Below are positions 43,004-51,219 of a DNA stretch of 64,000 bases, piece after piece (the first letter of the stretch is position 1; each line of letters begins with the position of its first letter). Both the position numbers and the translations under genes were made by a program. The notes below the pieces were generated by a model. That model was not told the origin of the DNA and did not search any database. It saw only the letters and a program-made list of their open reading frames with translations. Source of the stretch: Gemmatirosa kalamazoonensis (GTDB lineage: Bacteria > Gemmatimonadota > Gemmatimonadetes > Gemmatimonadales > Gemmatimonadaceae); assembly GCF_000522985.1 (NCBI RefSeq), contig NZ_CP007128.1, positions 1,906,220 to 1,970,219 on the forward strand. Direction: 5' to 3'.

Positions 43004-43519
43004 TCAGGCCGCGGCCTGCGGGCGGATGCGGGCGTAGGCCGTCGTCGCCTGCCTCAGCAGCAGGAGCGCCGACGCCTCGAGGTCGTAATCCACCGTGAGC
43101 TCGGCCAACCGCTCGGTGCTGTGCTTCCCGTCGCCCAGGTCGCGCACGGCGCGGCTCGCGATGCGCTGCCGGCGCGCGTACTCGCGGCTCGCCATCCAGA
43201 GCTGGTTCGCGGCCTGCCAGCAGCCGCTGTCCCGCTCGGCACAAATACGAGTGGCGGCTGCCTCGTAGGCCGCCGCCATGTCCGCCAACGCCTGGTCGGT
43301 CACCGTGACCAGCGCCTGCGCCGCCCGCTGCTCGGCGCCCATCGCGCGATCGCGCACGAAGCGCGACAGGCGCTCGTGCTGCCGGCAGCACTCCATCGCC
43401 GCACGGTAGAGGGCATCGGCGCGCTGATAGAACGTCGCGACGTCCCGTGGAGCGGGGGTCTTCCGATCGCGGGTGACCTGGATCGTGCCGTTCGTGCGGA
43501 AAGGATTCAGCTTCGGCAT
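43004..43519 (-). CDS. Hypothetical helical protein, 171 aa
   Basis: Not recognised. It is Ala/Arg-rich and predicted almost all helical by eye (FYQRADALYRAAMECCRQHE; ALADMAAAYEAAATRICAER; ASALLLLRQATTAYARI), with three Cys and no signal or membrane segment. A four-helix bundle or coiled-coil protein is likely. The ATG at 43517-43519 starts MPKLNPFRTNG. It is divergent from the enoyl-CoA hydratase with 183 bp between, which contain an AT-richer stretch (about 43610-43680) fit for promoters of both genes. Confidence 0.7.
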   Translation of the reverse strand: MPKLNPFRTNGTIQVTRDRKTPAPRDVATFYQRADALYRAAMECCRQHERLSRFVRDRAMGAEQRAAQALVTVTDQALADMAAAYEAAATRICAERDSGCWQAANQLWMASREYARRQRIASRAVRDLGDGKHSTERLAELTVDYDLEASALLLLRQATTAYARIRPQAAA

Positions 43520-43702
43520 GGGACCACGGTGCGGCGGGGCGGACGAGCGGTGGGATGGAGCGAAGGCGGGAACAGCGAGCTCCGGGAGGCCGTCCGCGTG
43601 AGACGTTCGTCACAGAGTATAGGCAACAAGGAGCGGAATACCTAGTCTTGACTCCGTAGTTGTCCCTACACAGACCCGCCTCTCCGCCCGACACCATCAC
43701 GC

Positions 43703-44467
43703 ATGACCATCCCTCTCCGGGTCGATACGGAGCCGAACGGCGTTCGCACGATCACCCTCGATCGGCCCGACCGGCTGAACGCCGTGAACCCCGCGCTCGC
43801 CGACGCGCTCCCGCTCGCCCTCGACGACGCGGCGGCCGACGACGCGGTCCGCGTGGTCGTCGTCACCGGGGCCGGCCGCGGCTTCTGCGCGGGGCTCGAT
43901 CTGCGTGACCCTGCCATGGGCAGCGACCGGTCGCTCCCCGAACGGCTCGACCCGCTGCACTGGGTCGGCCGGTGGGTGCTCGCGGTGCGCGGCTGCGAGA
44001 AGCCGGTGATCGCCGCCGTGAACGGCCCCGCGGTCGGTGCCGGCTTCGGCCTCGCGCTCGCCTGCGACCTGCGGCTCGTCGCCGCGGGCGCGACGATGGC
44101 CGCCGGCTACGTGCGGCGCGGCCTCAGCCCGGACGCCGGCGTGTCGTACTTCCTGCCGCGCCACGTCGGCTCGGCGCGCGCGGCGGACATCCTGTTCACC
44201 GGCCGCGACGTGAGCGCCGACGAGGCCGAGCGCATCGGGCTCGCGCTCGTGATACCCGCCGAGCGGTTCGCCGAGGACGTCGCCGCGTATGCCGCCCGGG
44301 TCGCCGCCGCGTCGCCGGTCGCGCTCGCGCTCACCAAGCGCCTGCTCACCGGGAGTCCCGACACGCCGCTCGCCGCGCACCTGCGCGACGAGGTCGCGCA
44401 CATCAAGACGTGCCTGGCGACTCCCGAGGTGCAGCGCGCCATGGCGGAGTTCCGCGCCAGGGGCTGA
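43703..44467 (+). CDS. Enoyl-CoA hydratase/isomerase family protein
   Basis: 254 aa, the normal crotonase size. The oxyanion-hole segments GRGFCAGLDLRD and NGPAVGAGFGLALACDLRL are present. At the catalytic site the sequence is GLSPDAGVSYFLPR, with Asp where hydratases have Glu, as in some isomerase or PaaG-type members. It therefore could be a hydratase or a double-bond isomerase of fatty or aromatic acyl-CoA. No acyl-CoA neighbours help to choose. The ATG at 43703 starts MTIPLRVDTEPNGVRTITLDRPDRLNA, a typical start. Confidence 0.88.
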   Translation: MTIPLRVDTEPNGVRTITLDRPDRLNAVNPALADALPLALDDAAADDAVRVVVVTGAGRGFCAGLDLRDPAMGSDRSLPERLDPLHWVGRWVLAVRGCEKPVIAAVNGPAVGAGFGLALACDLRLVAAGATMAAGYVRRGLSPDAGVSYFLPRHVGSARAADILFTGRDVSADEAERIGLALVIPAERFAEDVAAYAARVAAASPVALALTKRLLTGSPDTPLAAHLRDEVAHIKTCLATPEVQRAMAEFRARG

Positions 44468-44478
44468 CGCCGTGGGTG

Positions 44479-45873
44479 CTAGTGGCGGGACCAGATCAGC
44501 ACGATGCTGCAGCTGGTCAGCCGGCCGCTCGCGTACTGCGGCGGGGCGTAGGCCGGGTCGGCGTAGACCTCGATCCCCGCCACCTGCTGGGGGTCGACGA
44601 AGTCGTCGATCCGGTCGCCGGGCGGGACCGGCATCCCGTCCAGGAACAGGAGCGCCTGGCAGGTGCCGCTGCCGAGCTTCCCGCGGCCGAGGATCATGTT
44701 GCCGAGGTGCCCGTCGGGCGTGATCTGCAGCCCCGGTACGTCGCGCAGCGCGGCGGAGAGCACCGTCGGTTTCGCGCGATCGAGGTCCGCGGCGGTCAGG
44801 AACCGGCCGAAGGCATTGTGGCGCTGGCGGTCGAGGAACTCGGTGAGCAGCGGCGACTGCCGGGACGGGGTGCCGAAGACCGTCACCGGGCCGAGGGCCA
44901 CCGCCGTCCGCTCCATGCGCACGTCCACGCTGCCGGTGCGGTCGGTGGAGAGATCGACGGCCACGCGGCGCGCCGCGAACCCGATCGCCCGCAGCTCGAG
45001 CGTGCGCGTGCCCGCGGGCAGCCCGCCGAGCGTGAACGCCCCGTTCGCGTCGACGGTGGCCGACGCCGCCGCGCCCCAGACGAAGGCCCGGGCCCCGCGC
45101 ACGGGGCGGCCGTCCGAATCGCGCACGGTCCCGGTGAGACGCGCGGTACCGCGCGCCGCGGACGCCGTGTCGCCGAGGAGGAGGTCGCGCACGACGAATC
45201 CCCGCGGGGGCAGCTCCAGCGCGACCTCGCCGCTCGCGCGACCCGGGACCGCCGCGGACGCGACGAGCTCCTCGCCGGACGGGACGCCGCACAGCACGAA
45301 GCTGCCGCCCCGACCGGTGGTGATCGGTACGCGGCGGTGCTCCGTGCGCAGCCCGCGGGCACCGACCGACACCTCCGACCAGGTGAGGACGACCGTGGCG
45401 TTCGGCACGGGCGCTCCGTCGACCGCGTCGCGCACGCGGCCGGCGAGCAGGCCGGACGAGTCGGTCGACGCCTGCGGGCTCCCGCACACGACCGGCCGCA
45501 CGCGCGCGAGGTCCGGCACGCCGAGATCGACGCGGACCGCGCCGTCCCCGGCCCCGAGGTCGACGACCCGCGGCGTGGCCTCGACCCGCAACAGGTCGAG
45601 CAGCGGGTGAAAGAAGCCGACGAGGTAGCGGCCAGGCCCGAGCGAGTCGATCCGGAACGCGCCGGCGGCGTCTGCGGCCACCGTCCGGCCCCCGTCCAGG
45701 TCGTCCGCGCGCACGATCTGGACGTAGGCCCGTGCGAGCGGTCCGTGGCCGAGCGAGTCGTACACCACGCCGTACACCGCGCCGAGCGCGGGCTGCTGCG
45801 CGCCGGCGTCGCGGGCTGCGAGCGCGGCGACGGCGAGGGAGGCGGCGACCACGGCGTCACGCCGAGCGCGCAT
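44479..45873 (-). CDS. Secreted protein with carboxypeptidase-regulatory repeats and TonB-receptor plug domain, no barrel
   Basis: 464 aa. A signal peptide ends at about DAGA-QQPA. Three Ig-like CarboxypepD_reg-type domains follow (VYGVVYDSLGHGPLARAYV; LLAGRVRDAVDGAPVPNATV; LTGTVRDSDGRPVRGARAFV). The C-terminal 120 residues are a TonB-dependent receptor plug: RQSPLLTEFLDRQRHN, AALRDVPGLQITPDG, LLFLDGMPVPP and VAGIEVYADPAYAP. No beta barrel follows, so it cannot be an ordinary transporter. It may be a binding or scaffold protein of the outer membrane. It lies 67 nt downstream of manC on the same strand and has a relative at 47272-48468. Confidence 0.8.
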   Translation of the reverse strand: MRARRDAVVAASLAVAALAARDAGAQQPALGAVYGVVYDSLGHGPLARAYVQIVRADDLDGGRTVAADAAGAFRIDSLGPGRYLVGFFHPLLDLLRVEATPRVVDLGAGDGAVRVDLGVPDLARVRPVVCGSPQASTDSSGLLAGRVRDAVDGAPVPNATVVLTWSEVSVGARGLRTEHRRVPITTGRGGSFVLCGVPSGEELVASAAVPGRASGEVALELPPRGFVVRDLLLGDTASAARGTARLTGTVRDSDGRPVRGARAFVWGAAASATVDANGAFTLGGLPAGTRTLELRAIGFAARRVAVDLSTDRTGSVDVRMERTAVALGPVTVFGTPSRQSPLLTEFLDRQRHNAFGRFLTAADLDRAKPTVLSAALRDVPGLQITPDGHLGNMILGRGKLGSGTCQALLFLDGMPVPPGDRIDDFVDPQQVAGIEVYADPAYAPPQYASGRLTSCSIVLIWSRH

Positions 45874-45940
45874 CGGGCAGGGCTCCAGGATCGGGGGCGG
45901 CGGGGCGGCGAAGGTAGACCGCGACCCGAAACCCCGCCAG

Positions 45941-47143
45941 TCAGATCTCCGGTCGACGCGGCGAGCGCCCCGCGAGTCCGTCCGGCAGCTGGTCGAGCAG
46001 TGGATTGAGCTCCGTCGCGCGGTCGAGCGTCGTCACGAACGTGAGCCCGGGGCGCGACACGACGAGCATTCCCGACACGCCGTACAGCACCACCGTGCCG
46101 CCGTCGGCGTGGACGACGCACGACGACGAGTCGACGACGTGCGCGGCGCCCCATACGCCGTTCCCCGTGTCGTCCAGCTCCCGCACGCGCCGCAGCGCGG
46201 CCCACGTCCCGACGTCGTCCCATCCGAACTCGCCGGGGAGCACGACGACGTTCTCGCTCCGCTCGAGCAGGCCGCGCTCGATCGACACGCTCTGGATGAG
46301 CCCAGCGAAGCGATCGAGCTTGCCGGCGGCGAGCGCGGCGAGCCCCGGCTGCAGCTCCGTGGTCCGCTCGGCGAGCGCGTCGAGCATCGTCCCCGCCTGC
46401 GCGACGAGGATCCCGGTGTGCCAGAACGCGCGCTCCGCGATGAGCTCCTCGGCCAGGATCGGGCCCGGCTTCTCGACGAAGCGGCGCACGTGGAACGGCG
46501 CCGTGCGCCGCGCGTCGTCGCCCTCGAGCGGCGCCGCGGGCATGAGGTAGCCGAACCCCGACTCGGGGCGCGTCGGCTCGGCGCCTAACGCGACGATCGA
46601 CGCGTCGCGCGCGGCGATCGCGGCGGCGCGCTTCAGCAGTCGGCGCAGCTCGTCGGGGTACGCCACCGCGAGGTCGGCGTGCAGCGCGACGAACAACGTG
46701 CGTGGGCCGACGCGGCGCGCGATCTCCTGCGCGCCCCACGCGATCGCCGCGGCGGTGCCCATCGGGCGCGGCTCGACGAGCATGTTCGCGTCGGGCACCT
46801 CGGGGATCGCCGCGTGCAGCGCATCGGCGATGTCGGCGCTCGTGAGCACGAGCACGCGGTCCGCCGGCACCGTGGGCGCGAGCCGCGCGATCGTGTCGGC
46901 GATGAGCGGGCGCTCGCCGACGAGCGCGAGCAGCTGCTTCGGGCGCTCCGGCGTGGAGAGCGGCCAGAAGCGCGAGCCGATGCCGCCGGCGAGCACGATG
47001 GCCCACAGCGTTAGGCCGGTCTGCAGCGCGTCTTCCGGCTCCGGCTGCTCGCTCGGCAGCGTGCCCACCGCGTCCGACTCTGCCTCGACCGACTCGGGGA
47101 TCCCACCGAACGGCGGAATAGAACCGGGGATCGGTGGGACCAT
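45941..47143 (-). CDS. manC: Mannose-1-phosphate guanylyltransferase
   Basis: 400 aa. Makes GDP-mannose from mannose-1-phosphate and GTP for polysaccharide synthesis. The signature LAGGIGSRFWPLSTPERPKQ near residue 52 is the nucleotide-binding loop; FVEKPGP and GEFGWDDVGTWAAL are further family motifs. There is no phosphomannose isomerase domain, so it is the single-function type. The start is set at the ATG 47143 (MVPPIPGSIPPFGG); this N-terminus is about 45 residues longer than usual, and an ATG at 47239 would lengthen it further. It is divergent from the plug/TonB gene at 47272. Confidence 0.9.
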   Translation of the reverse strand: MVPPIPGSIPPFGGIPESVEAESDAVGTLPSEQPEPEDALQTGLTLWAIVLAGGIGSRFWPLSTPERPKQLLALVGERPLIADTIARLAPTVPADRVLVLTSADIADALHAAIPEVPDANMLVEPRPMGTAAAIAWGAQEIARRVGPRTLFVALHADLAVAYPDELRRLLKRAAAIAARDASIVALGAEPTRPESGFGYLMPAAPLEGDDARRTAPFHVRRFVEKPGPILAEELIAERAFWHTGILVAQAGTMLDALAERTTELQPGLAALAAGKLDRFAGLIQSVSIERGLLERSENVVVLPGEFGWDDVGTWAALRRVRELDDTGNGVWGAAHVVDSSSCVVHADGGTVVLYGVSGMLVVSRPGLTFVTTLDRATELNPLLDQLPDGLAGRSPRRPEI

Positions 47144-47271
47144 GGCGAGGGTAGGAAATTGGCCTGGGACGAACCGCCCGCTTTTCGGGATCGGCGGCTG
47201 AAGAATACCCTGGCGCGTCGTATGCCGCACCTGCACCATCAGGCATGGTACGGCTTCCCTGGAGGCACCTT

Positions 47272-48468
47272 ATGCGCTTCCAACCACTTCGCTCGCCCCT
47301 CGGTCGTCCCACCCTGAGTGCGGCGGCACTGTTCCTCGTCGGCACGGTTCCGGCGCGGGCGCAGACACCGGCGGCGACCGTCGCGTCCACCGCCTCCACC
47401 GACTCGCTCGTTCCCGTCGAGGGGCGCGTGCGCGGACCCGACGGACTTGCCATCGCGAGCGCCGAGGTCACCATCACGCCGAGGCCGAACGGCGCCGCCG
47501 TGACGCTCGCGCGTCGGCTGTACAGCGACGACTCGGGCACGTTCAAGTTCCCGCCGCTCCCGCGCGGACCCGCCACGCTCTCGGTGCGCCGCATCGGCTT
47601 CAAGCCCGTCACCGTGGAGACCGAGCTGCCGGTCTCGATGCCGCTGTCGGTGCGGCTCGAGACGACGTCGCAGACGCTGTCGGCGGTCGTCATCCAGGAC
47701 AGGCGTCGACACTACGAGGGGCCGCTCGCCGACTTCAACCGCCGCCGCGACTTCGGCATGGGCCGCTTCCTCACCGCCGGGCAGATCGACGCGCGCAACG
47801 CGATCCGGACGACGGATCTGCTGCGCGGCGTCCCCGGCGTGCAGGTGTTCAACGGCCTGCGCGGCACGTCGCTGCGCCTGCGCGGGAGCCGCTGCGACCC
47901 GCTCGTGTGGATCGACGGCACGCCGGCGCTCGCCGGCTACTTCGACATCGACGCGTTCGCGCCGAACTCGCTCGGCGGCATCGAGATCTACAACGGCGTG
48001 AGCGAGGTGCCGGTGGAGCTGCGCGGCCCGCGCGGCGAGGAGCGATGCGGCGTCGTCGCCGTGTGGTCGCGTCTCCCGGAGCGTCGGCCCAAACAGAGCA
48101 AGCGCAAGCCGATGACCGCCGAGGAGATCAACGCGCTGCTCGCGTCGGCGACCGTGTACACCGCGGAGCAGGTGGACCGACCGGTGGTGGTCGACTCGCA
48201 GGTGCCGGTCGAGGCGTACTACCCGGACTCGCTGAAGCAGAGCAAGCTGTCGGGCGTCGCGGTCGTCGAGTTCGTGGTCGACACCGAGGGGCGCGTGGAG
48301 ACGGAGACCATCAACGTCGTGCAGGCGTCGCACCCCGGCTTCGCGCGCGCCGCCCGCGAGGCGGTGTTCTCGGCGCGCTTCATTCCCGCCCTGCTTCGCG
48401 GCCGCGCGGTGCGGCAGATCGTGCAGCTGCCGATCCAGTTCCAGTCGACGGCGGCCGGGAAGCGTTAG
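47272..48468 (+). CDS. Plug-domain protein fused to a TonB C-terminal domain
   Basis: 398 aa. A signal peptide ends at about ARAQ-TPAA. First a CarboxypepD_reg-like domain (VEGRVRGPDGLAIASAEVTI, near residue 50). Next a TonB-receptor plug (RTTDLLRGVPGVQVFNG, LVWIDGTPALAG, IEIYNGVSEVPVELRG) around residues 165-265. The end is a TonB C-terminal domain (SKLSGVAVVEFVVDTEGRVE, FARAAREAVFSARFIPALLRG) from about 325. Receptor plug and energy-transducer end are normally on partner proteins in different membranes, and there is no barrel, so the arrangement is unusual. CTGGAGG before the ATG sets the start. The stop codon is in a GTTAGGC heptamer. Confidence 0.82.
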   Translation: MRFQPLRSPLGRPTLSAAALFLVGTVPARAQTPAATVASTASTDSLVPVEGRVRGPDGLAIASAEVTITPRPNGAAVTLARRLYSDDSGTFKFPPLPRGPATLSVRRIGFKPVTVETELPVSMPLSVRLETTSQTLSAVVIQDRRRHYEGPLADFNRRRDFGMGRFLTAGQIDARNAIRTTDLLRGVPGVQVFNGLRGTSLRLRGSRCDPLVWIDGTPALAGYFDIDAFAPNSLGGIEIYNGVSEVPVELRGPRGEERCGVVAVWSRLPERRPKQSKRKPMTAEEINALLASATVYTAEQVDRPVVVDSQVPVEAYYPDSLKQSKLSGVAVVEFVVDTEGRVETETINVVQASHPGFARAAREAVFSARFIPALLRGRAVRQIVQLPIQFQSTAAGKR

Positions 48469-48485
48469 GCGTCAGGCGTTAGGCA

Positions 48486-49451
48486 TCAGGCGCGGCGGCG
48501 GCGCCGCACGACGGCGGCGCCGAGGCCAAGCGCGCCGAGCGCGACGAGCGACAGCGACGACGGCTCCGGCGTCACCGTGCCGGTGAACTGCACGTCGTAC
48601 GTCGCCCCCGGCTGGCCGAAGCCGGCCGTCGCGTCGGTGTGGAACGAGAGCGTCTGCGTGAACGCGCCGCGCGCGACGCCGGTGATCGCGACGTCGAACG
48701 GCTCCAGCCCGCCCTCGCCGAGCACCGTGCCCGCGGGCAGCCCGAGGATCGTGGTGAGCACCTGCGGCGCGGGCGACGCCGTCACGCCGAGCAGCGAGAG
48801 CTGCGTGAGCTCGAGCACCTGGGGCGCCGAGGGCATGCCGCCGTAGATGCTCTGCAGCGCGGTCGACGTGTTCGCGATCCACCAGTGCAGCGTGAACGTC
48901 GAGCCTTGCGCCAGCAGCCCGAGGTCGATCGTGGACCCCGGCGTGAACGACGACGCGAACTCCGGCTCGACCGAGCCCGGGACCGGCGTGCCGGCGCCGC
49001 CGATGAAGCGGCAGGCGGGCGCCTGGCCGTACGACGTCGTCTGCGCGGCGCAGAGCGTCTGGTGCGTCGCCATCGTCGTCGGCACGAAGTAGCCCGGAGC
49101 GGCTGGCACCTCGGCGATCGGACGCTCGCCGGACGAGTAGAAGCCCAGCTCCGCGGGGAAGCGCACCGTGCTGCCGGGGAGCGGCACGAAGAAGCCGGCG
49201 CGGGCCGGCGTCGGCTTCACGGCGCCGGCGGCCGGCACGTAGGTGCCCGGCGGGGCGATGGTGGGTGACGTCGCCCCTTTCGTGAGGACGTAGTAGCCGG
49301 CCGGCGCCGGCGTACACGGCTGCCGCCCCGTCGGGCTCCAGGTGCCGGGGGCGCAGAGCGGCTGCGCGTGCAGCGTGGTCGGAGCGGAGAACGCCAGCGC
49401 CACGGATGCGCCGAGCAGGCACGTCGTGAGAGCGGAGCGAAGAGTCGACAT
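48486..49451 (-). CDS. PEP-CTERM secreted protein with Pro/Cys-rich repeats
   Basis: 321 aa. A signal peptide ends at about TTLHA-QPLC. Residues 30-130 hold degenerate repeats of a C-x-PGTWSPTGRQPCTPAPAGYYV type (PPGTYVPAAGA, AGFFVPLPGS, LGFYSSGE, APGYFVPTTMA). A beta-rich domain leads to the sorting tail VTPEPSSLSLVALGALGLGA then RRRRRA. The ATG at 49451 (MSTLRSALTT) is chosen for the best signal peptide; an ATG at 49478 would add 9 residues. It converges on the plug/TonB gene with 17 nt between the stops. The function is unknown, probably in the extracellular matrix. Confidence 0.85.
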   Translation of the reverse strand: MSTLRSALTTCLLGASVALAFSAPTTLHAQPLCAPGTWSPTGRQPCTPAPAGYYVLTKGATSPTIAPPGTYVPAAGAVKPTPARAGFFVPLPGSTVRFPAELGFYSSGERPIAEVPAAPGYFVPTTMATHQTLCAAQTTSYGQAPACRFIGGAGTPVPGSVEPEFASSFTPGSTIDLGLLAQGSTFTLHWWIANTSTALQSIYGGMPSAPQVLELTQLSLLGVTASPAPQVLTTILGLPAGTVLGEGGLEPFDVAITGVARGAFTQTLSFHTDATAGFGQPGATYDVQFTGTVTPEPSSLSLVALGALGLGAAVVRRRRRA

Positions 49452-49685
49452 GGGTGTCGCGAGAGAGTCGGTATCCATCGGTGTGCGCTGAGGATACCCG
49501 GCGCTCTGGCAAGCCCGACAACAAAGAACTCCTTGTAAGGCGGTCTACAAAGAAAGCTTGGTGGTTCGACGGGTGATGCGCCGCGCGCGTCCGCCGCGTG
49601 GCACATCCGTTGCCCGCAAGCACGGCGGAGCCAAACCACCACGTCGGTGTGGACGGCATCCCGCGCTCTACAGCCGGAGTGGGCG

Positions 49686-49952
49686 ATGTTGGAGGAGCAG
49701 TACCAGCGAAGTGACGGTCGCGCCGCCGATGGCGCGACGGGGGACCCCGCGGCGGACACGCCGCCGGCCGCGCCGCGGGTCGAGGGCGTGCCGAGCGAGC
49801 AGCTGTGGCGAGCGGCCATCCTTGCCGCGCGGCAGGCGGCGCTCGCTGCGGCGGAGCTCCGGCGTGCGCTGGCCGAATCGGCGGCCGCGGCGCCTCACGT
49901 CGCGGTGGCCCCGTCGGTGGACGAGGTGGCCGGCGCGACGGTGCTGAGCTGA
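49686..49952 (+). CDS. Small hypothetical protein, 88 aa
   Basis: Not recognised. MLEEQYQRSDGRAADG is followed by a Pro/Ala linker and one long Ala-rich helix (SEQLWRAAILAARQAALAAA). It has strongly GC-biased third positions like real genes here, and CCGGAG lies 6 nt before the ATG. It has no signal peptide. It converges with the tlpA-like gene with 5 nt between the stops. Confidence 0.55.
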   Translation: MLEEQYQRSDGRAADGATGDPAADTPPAAPRVEGVPSEQLWRAAILAARQAALAAAELRRALAESAAAAPHVAVAPSVDEVAGATVLS

Positions 49953-49957
49953 CCGCG

Positions 49958-50449
49958 TCAGAGCGCCTTTCTGATCGCCGCCTCGAGATTCTGCTCGCTG
50001 CCCTGGCCGGTGTAGACGACCTTTCCGGCGCGGTCGAGGACGAGGATGTAGGAGGTCGCCGGCACGTCGTAGGCGCCCGTCGCGGCGCCCTTCGTATCGA
50101 AGACGAACGTCCCCGGCAGCGCGTGCTTCGCGACGTACGCCCTCACCCGCTCGGGCGACTGGTTCACGGATACCGCCACTCCGACGATGCGCAGCCGGCC
50201 CGCGTACTTCCGGGCCACGGCCTGCATCTGCGGCTCGAGCGCGCGGCAGTTCGGGCACCACGTCGCCCAGAACTCGATGAGCACCGGCCCCTGGCCGATG
50301 AACTGGGAGAGGTTCGCGGGCTTGCCGTCGAGCGTCTGGACGGCGGCCGGCGGGGCCTGGGTGCCGATCTCGAGGCCGATGTCCTGCGCCCGAGCGGCGA
50401 CCGGAGCGGCGAGCAGGAGGGAGACGGCGGCGAGAAGGAGTCGTCGCAT
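49958..50449 (-). CDS. TlpA/ResA-like thiol-disulfide oxidoreductase
   Basis: 163 aa. A signal peptide ends at about VAARA-QDIG. The thioredoxin fold has the active site FWATWCPNCRAL (CxxC near residue 67) and the cis-Pro region DVPATSYILVLDRAG. Such periplasmic proteins reduce disulfides, for example on apocytochrome c. It starts 29 nt after the CcdA-like gene, which supplies electrons across the membrane, so the two form a working pair. The ATG at 50449 gives the signal peptide. Confidence 0.92.
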   Translation of the reverse strand: MRRLLLAAVSLLLAAPVAARAQDIGLEIGTQAPPAAVQTLDGKPANLSQFIGQGPVLIEFWATWCPNCRALEPQMQAVARKYAGRLRIVGVAVSVNQSPERVRAYVAKHALPGTFVFDTKGAATGAYDVPATSYILVLDRAGKVVYTGQGSEQNLEAAIRKAL

Positions 50450-50478
50450 CGGGAAACGGTGGGAACGGAGTCGCGGGA

Positions 50479-51210
50479 TCAGAGCCAGACCGTGCCGGCC
50501 TGGATGAAGTAGTACTCCGCAGCACCGATCATGGCGACGGCGAACACCCGCTTCACCCACACCATCCACATCCCGGCCCGCGGCAGCCGCGCCACCGCGC
50601 CGCTGGAGACGCCGACCGCGACGAGCAGCGTGCACATGCCGAGCGAGAAGACGAACAGGTAGAGGAACCCGATCCCCGCGCTGCGCGTCGAGGCGACCCA
50701 GGTGAGCACGGCGGCCATGACCGGGGCGGAGCAGGGGGCGGCGACGAGCCCCGACATGGCGCCCATGACGAACGCGCCGACGAAGCGTCCGCCGGCGCCG
50801 GCGGTCGCCGCGCGGTTCATGAGCCACGCCGGCACCCGCACCGGGAGCACGTCGAGCATCGCGAGCGCGGCGAGGAGCAGCAGGTTGCCCATCGCGAGCA
50901 GCGCCCACCGGTTCGTGCTGATGGCGCCGAACAGCGACCCGGTCATCCCGGCGAACAGCCCGAGCGCGGAGTACACGAGGGCGACGCCGAGCACGTACAC
51001 GAGCGTGAGCGCGACCGGCCGCCAGCGCGTGCCGCGCACGCCGACCGCCGCGTCGCCGCCGGCCACCGACTGCCCGCCGACGATCGCCGCGGTGATCGGG
51101 ATCATCGGGTAGACGCACGGCGTGAGGCTCGTCAGCACGCCCGCGCCGAACAGCACGGGGATCGCGGCGACGGGGTTCGCCGACAGTTGCGCGGCCAGTC
51201 CGGGTTCCAT
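50479..51210 (-). CDS. CcdA/DsbD-type transmembrane thiol reductant transporter
   Basis: 243 aa with six or more membrane helices. The paired Cys motifs are LTSLTPCVYPMIP near residue 30 and LVAAPCSAPVMAA near 158, which carry electrons from cytoplasmic thioredoxin to the periplasm. This is the short CcdA form without thioredoxin ends. It lies 9 nt downstream of the KAP NTPase stop and 29 nt upstream of the TlpA gene, all on one strand. Confidence 0.92.
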   Translation of the reverse strand: MEPGLAAQLSANPVAAIPVLFGAGVLTSLTPCVYPMIPITAAIVGGQSVAGGDAAVGVRGTRWRPVALTLVYVLGVALVYSALGLFAGMTGSLFGAISTNRWALLAMGNLLLLAALAMLDVLPVRVPAWLMNRAATAGAGGRFVGAFVMGAMSGLVAAPCSAPVMAAVLTWVASTRSAGIGFLYLFVFSLGMCTLLVAVGVSSGAVARLPRAGMWMVWVKRVFAVAMIGAAEYYFIQAGTVWL

Positions 51211-51219
51211 GTGTGCATT

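Noticed and set aside
43640-43680. Sigma-70 promoter TTGACT ... TACACA before the enoyl-CoA hydratase
   Set aside because: The spacing between the two hexamers is about 13 bases, too short for a credible promoter.
44883-47693. Long reverse-strand frame of 936 codons across manC and its neighbours
   Set aside because: It is a shadow in another frame of manC and the plug-domain gene, with low-complexity Arg/Ala/Pro content typical of GC-rich antisense frames.
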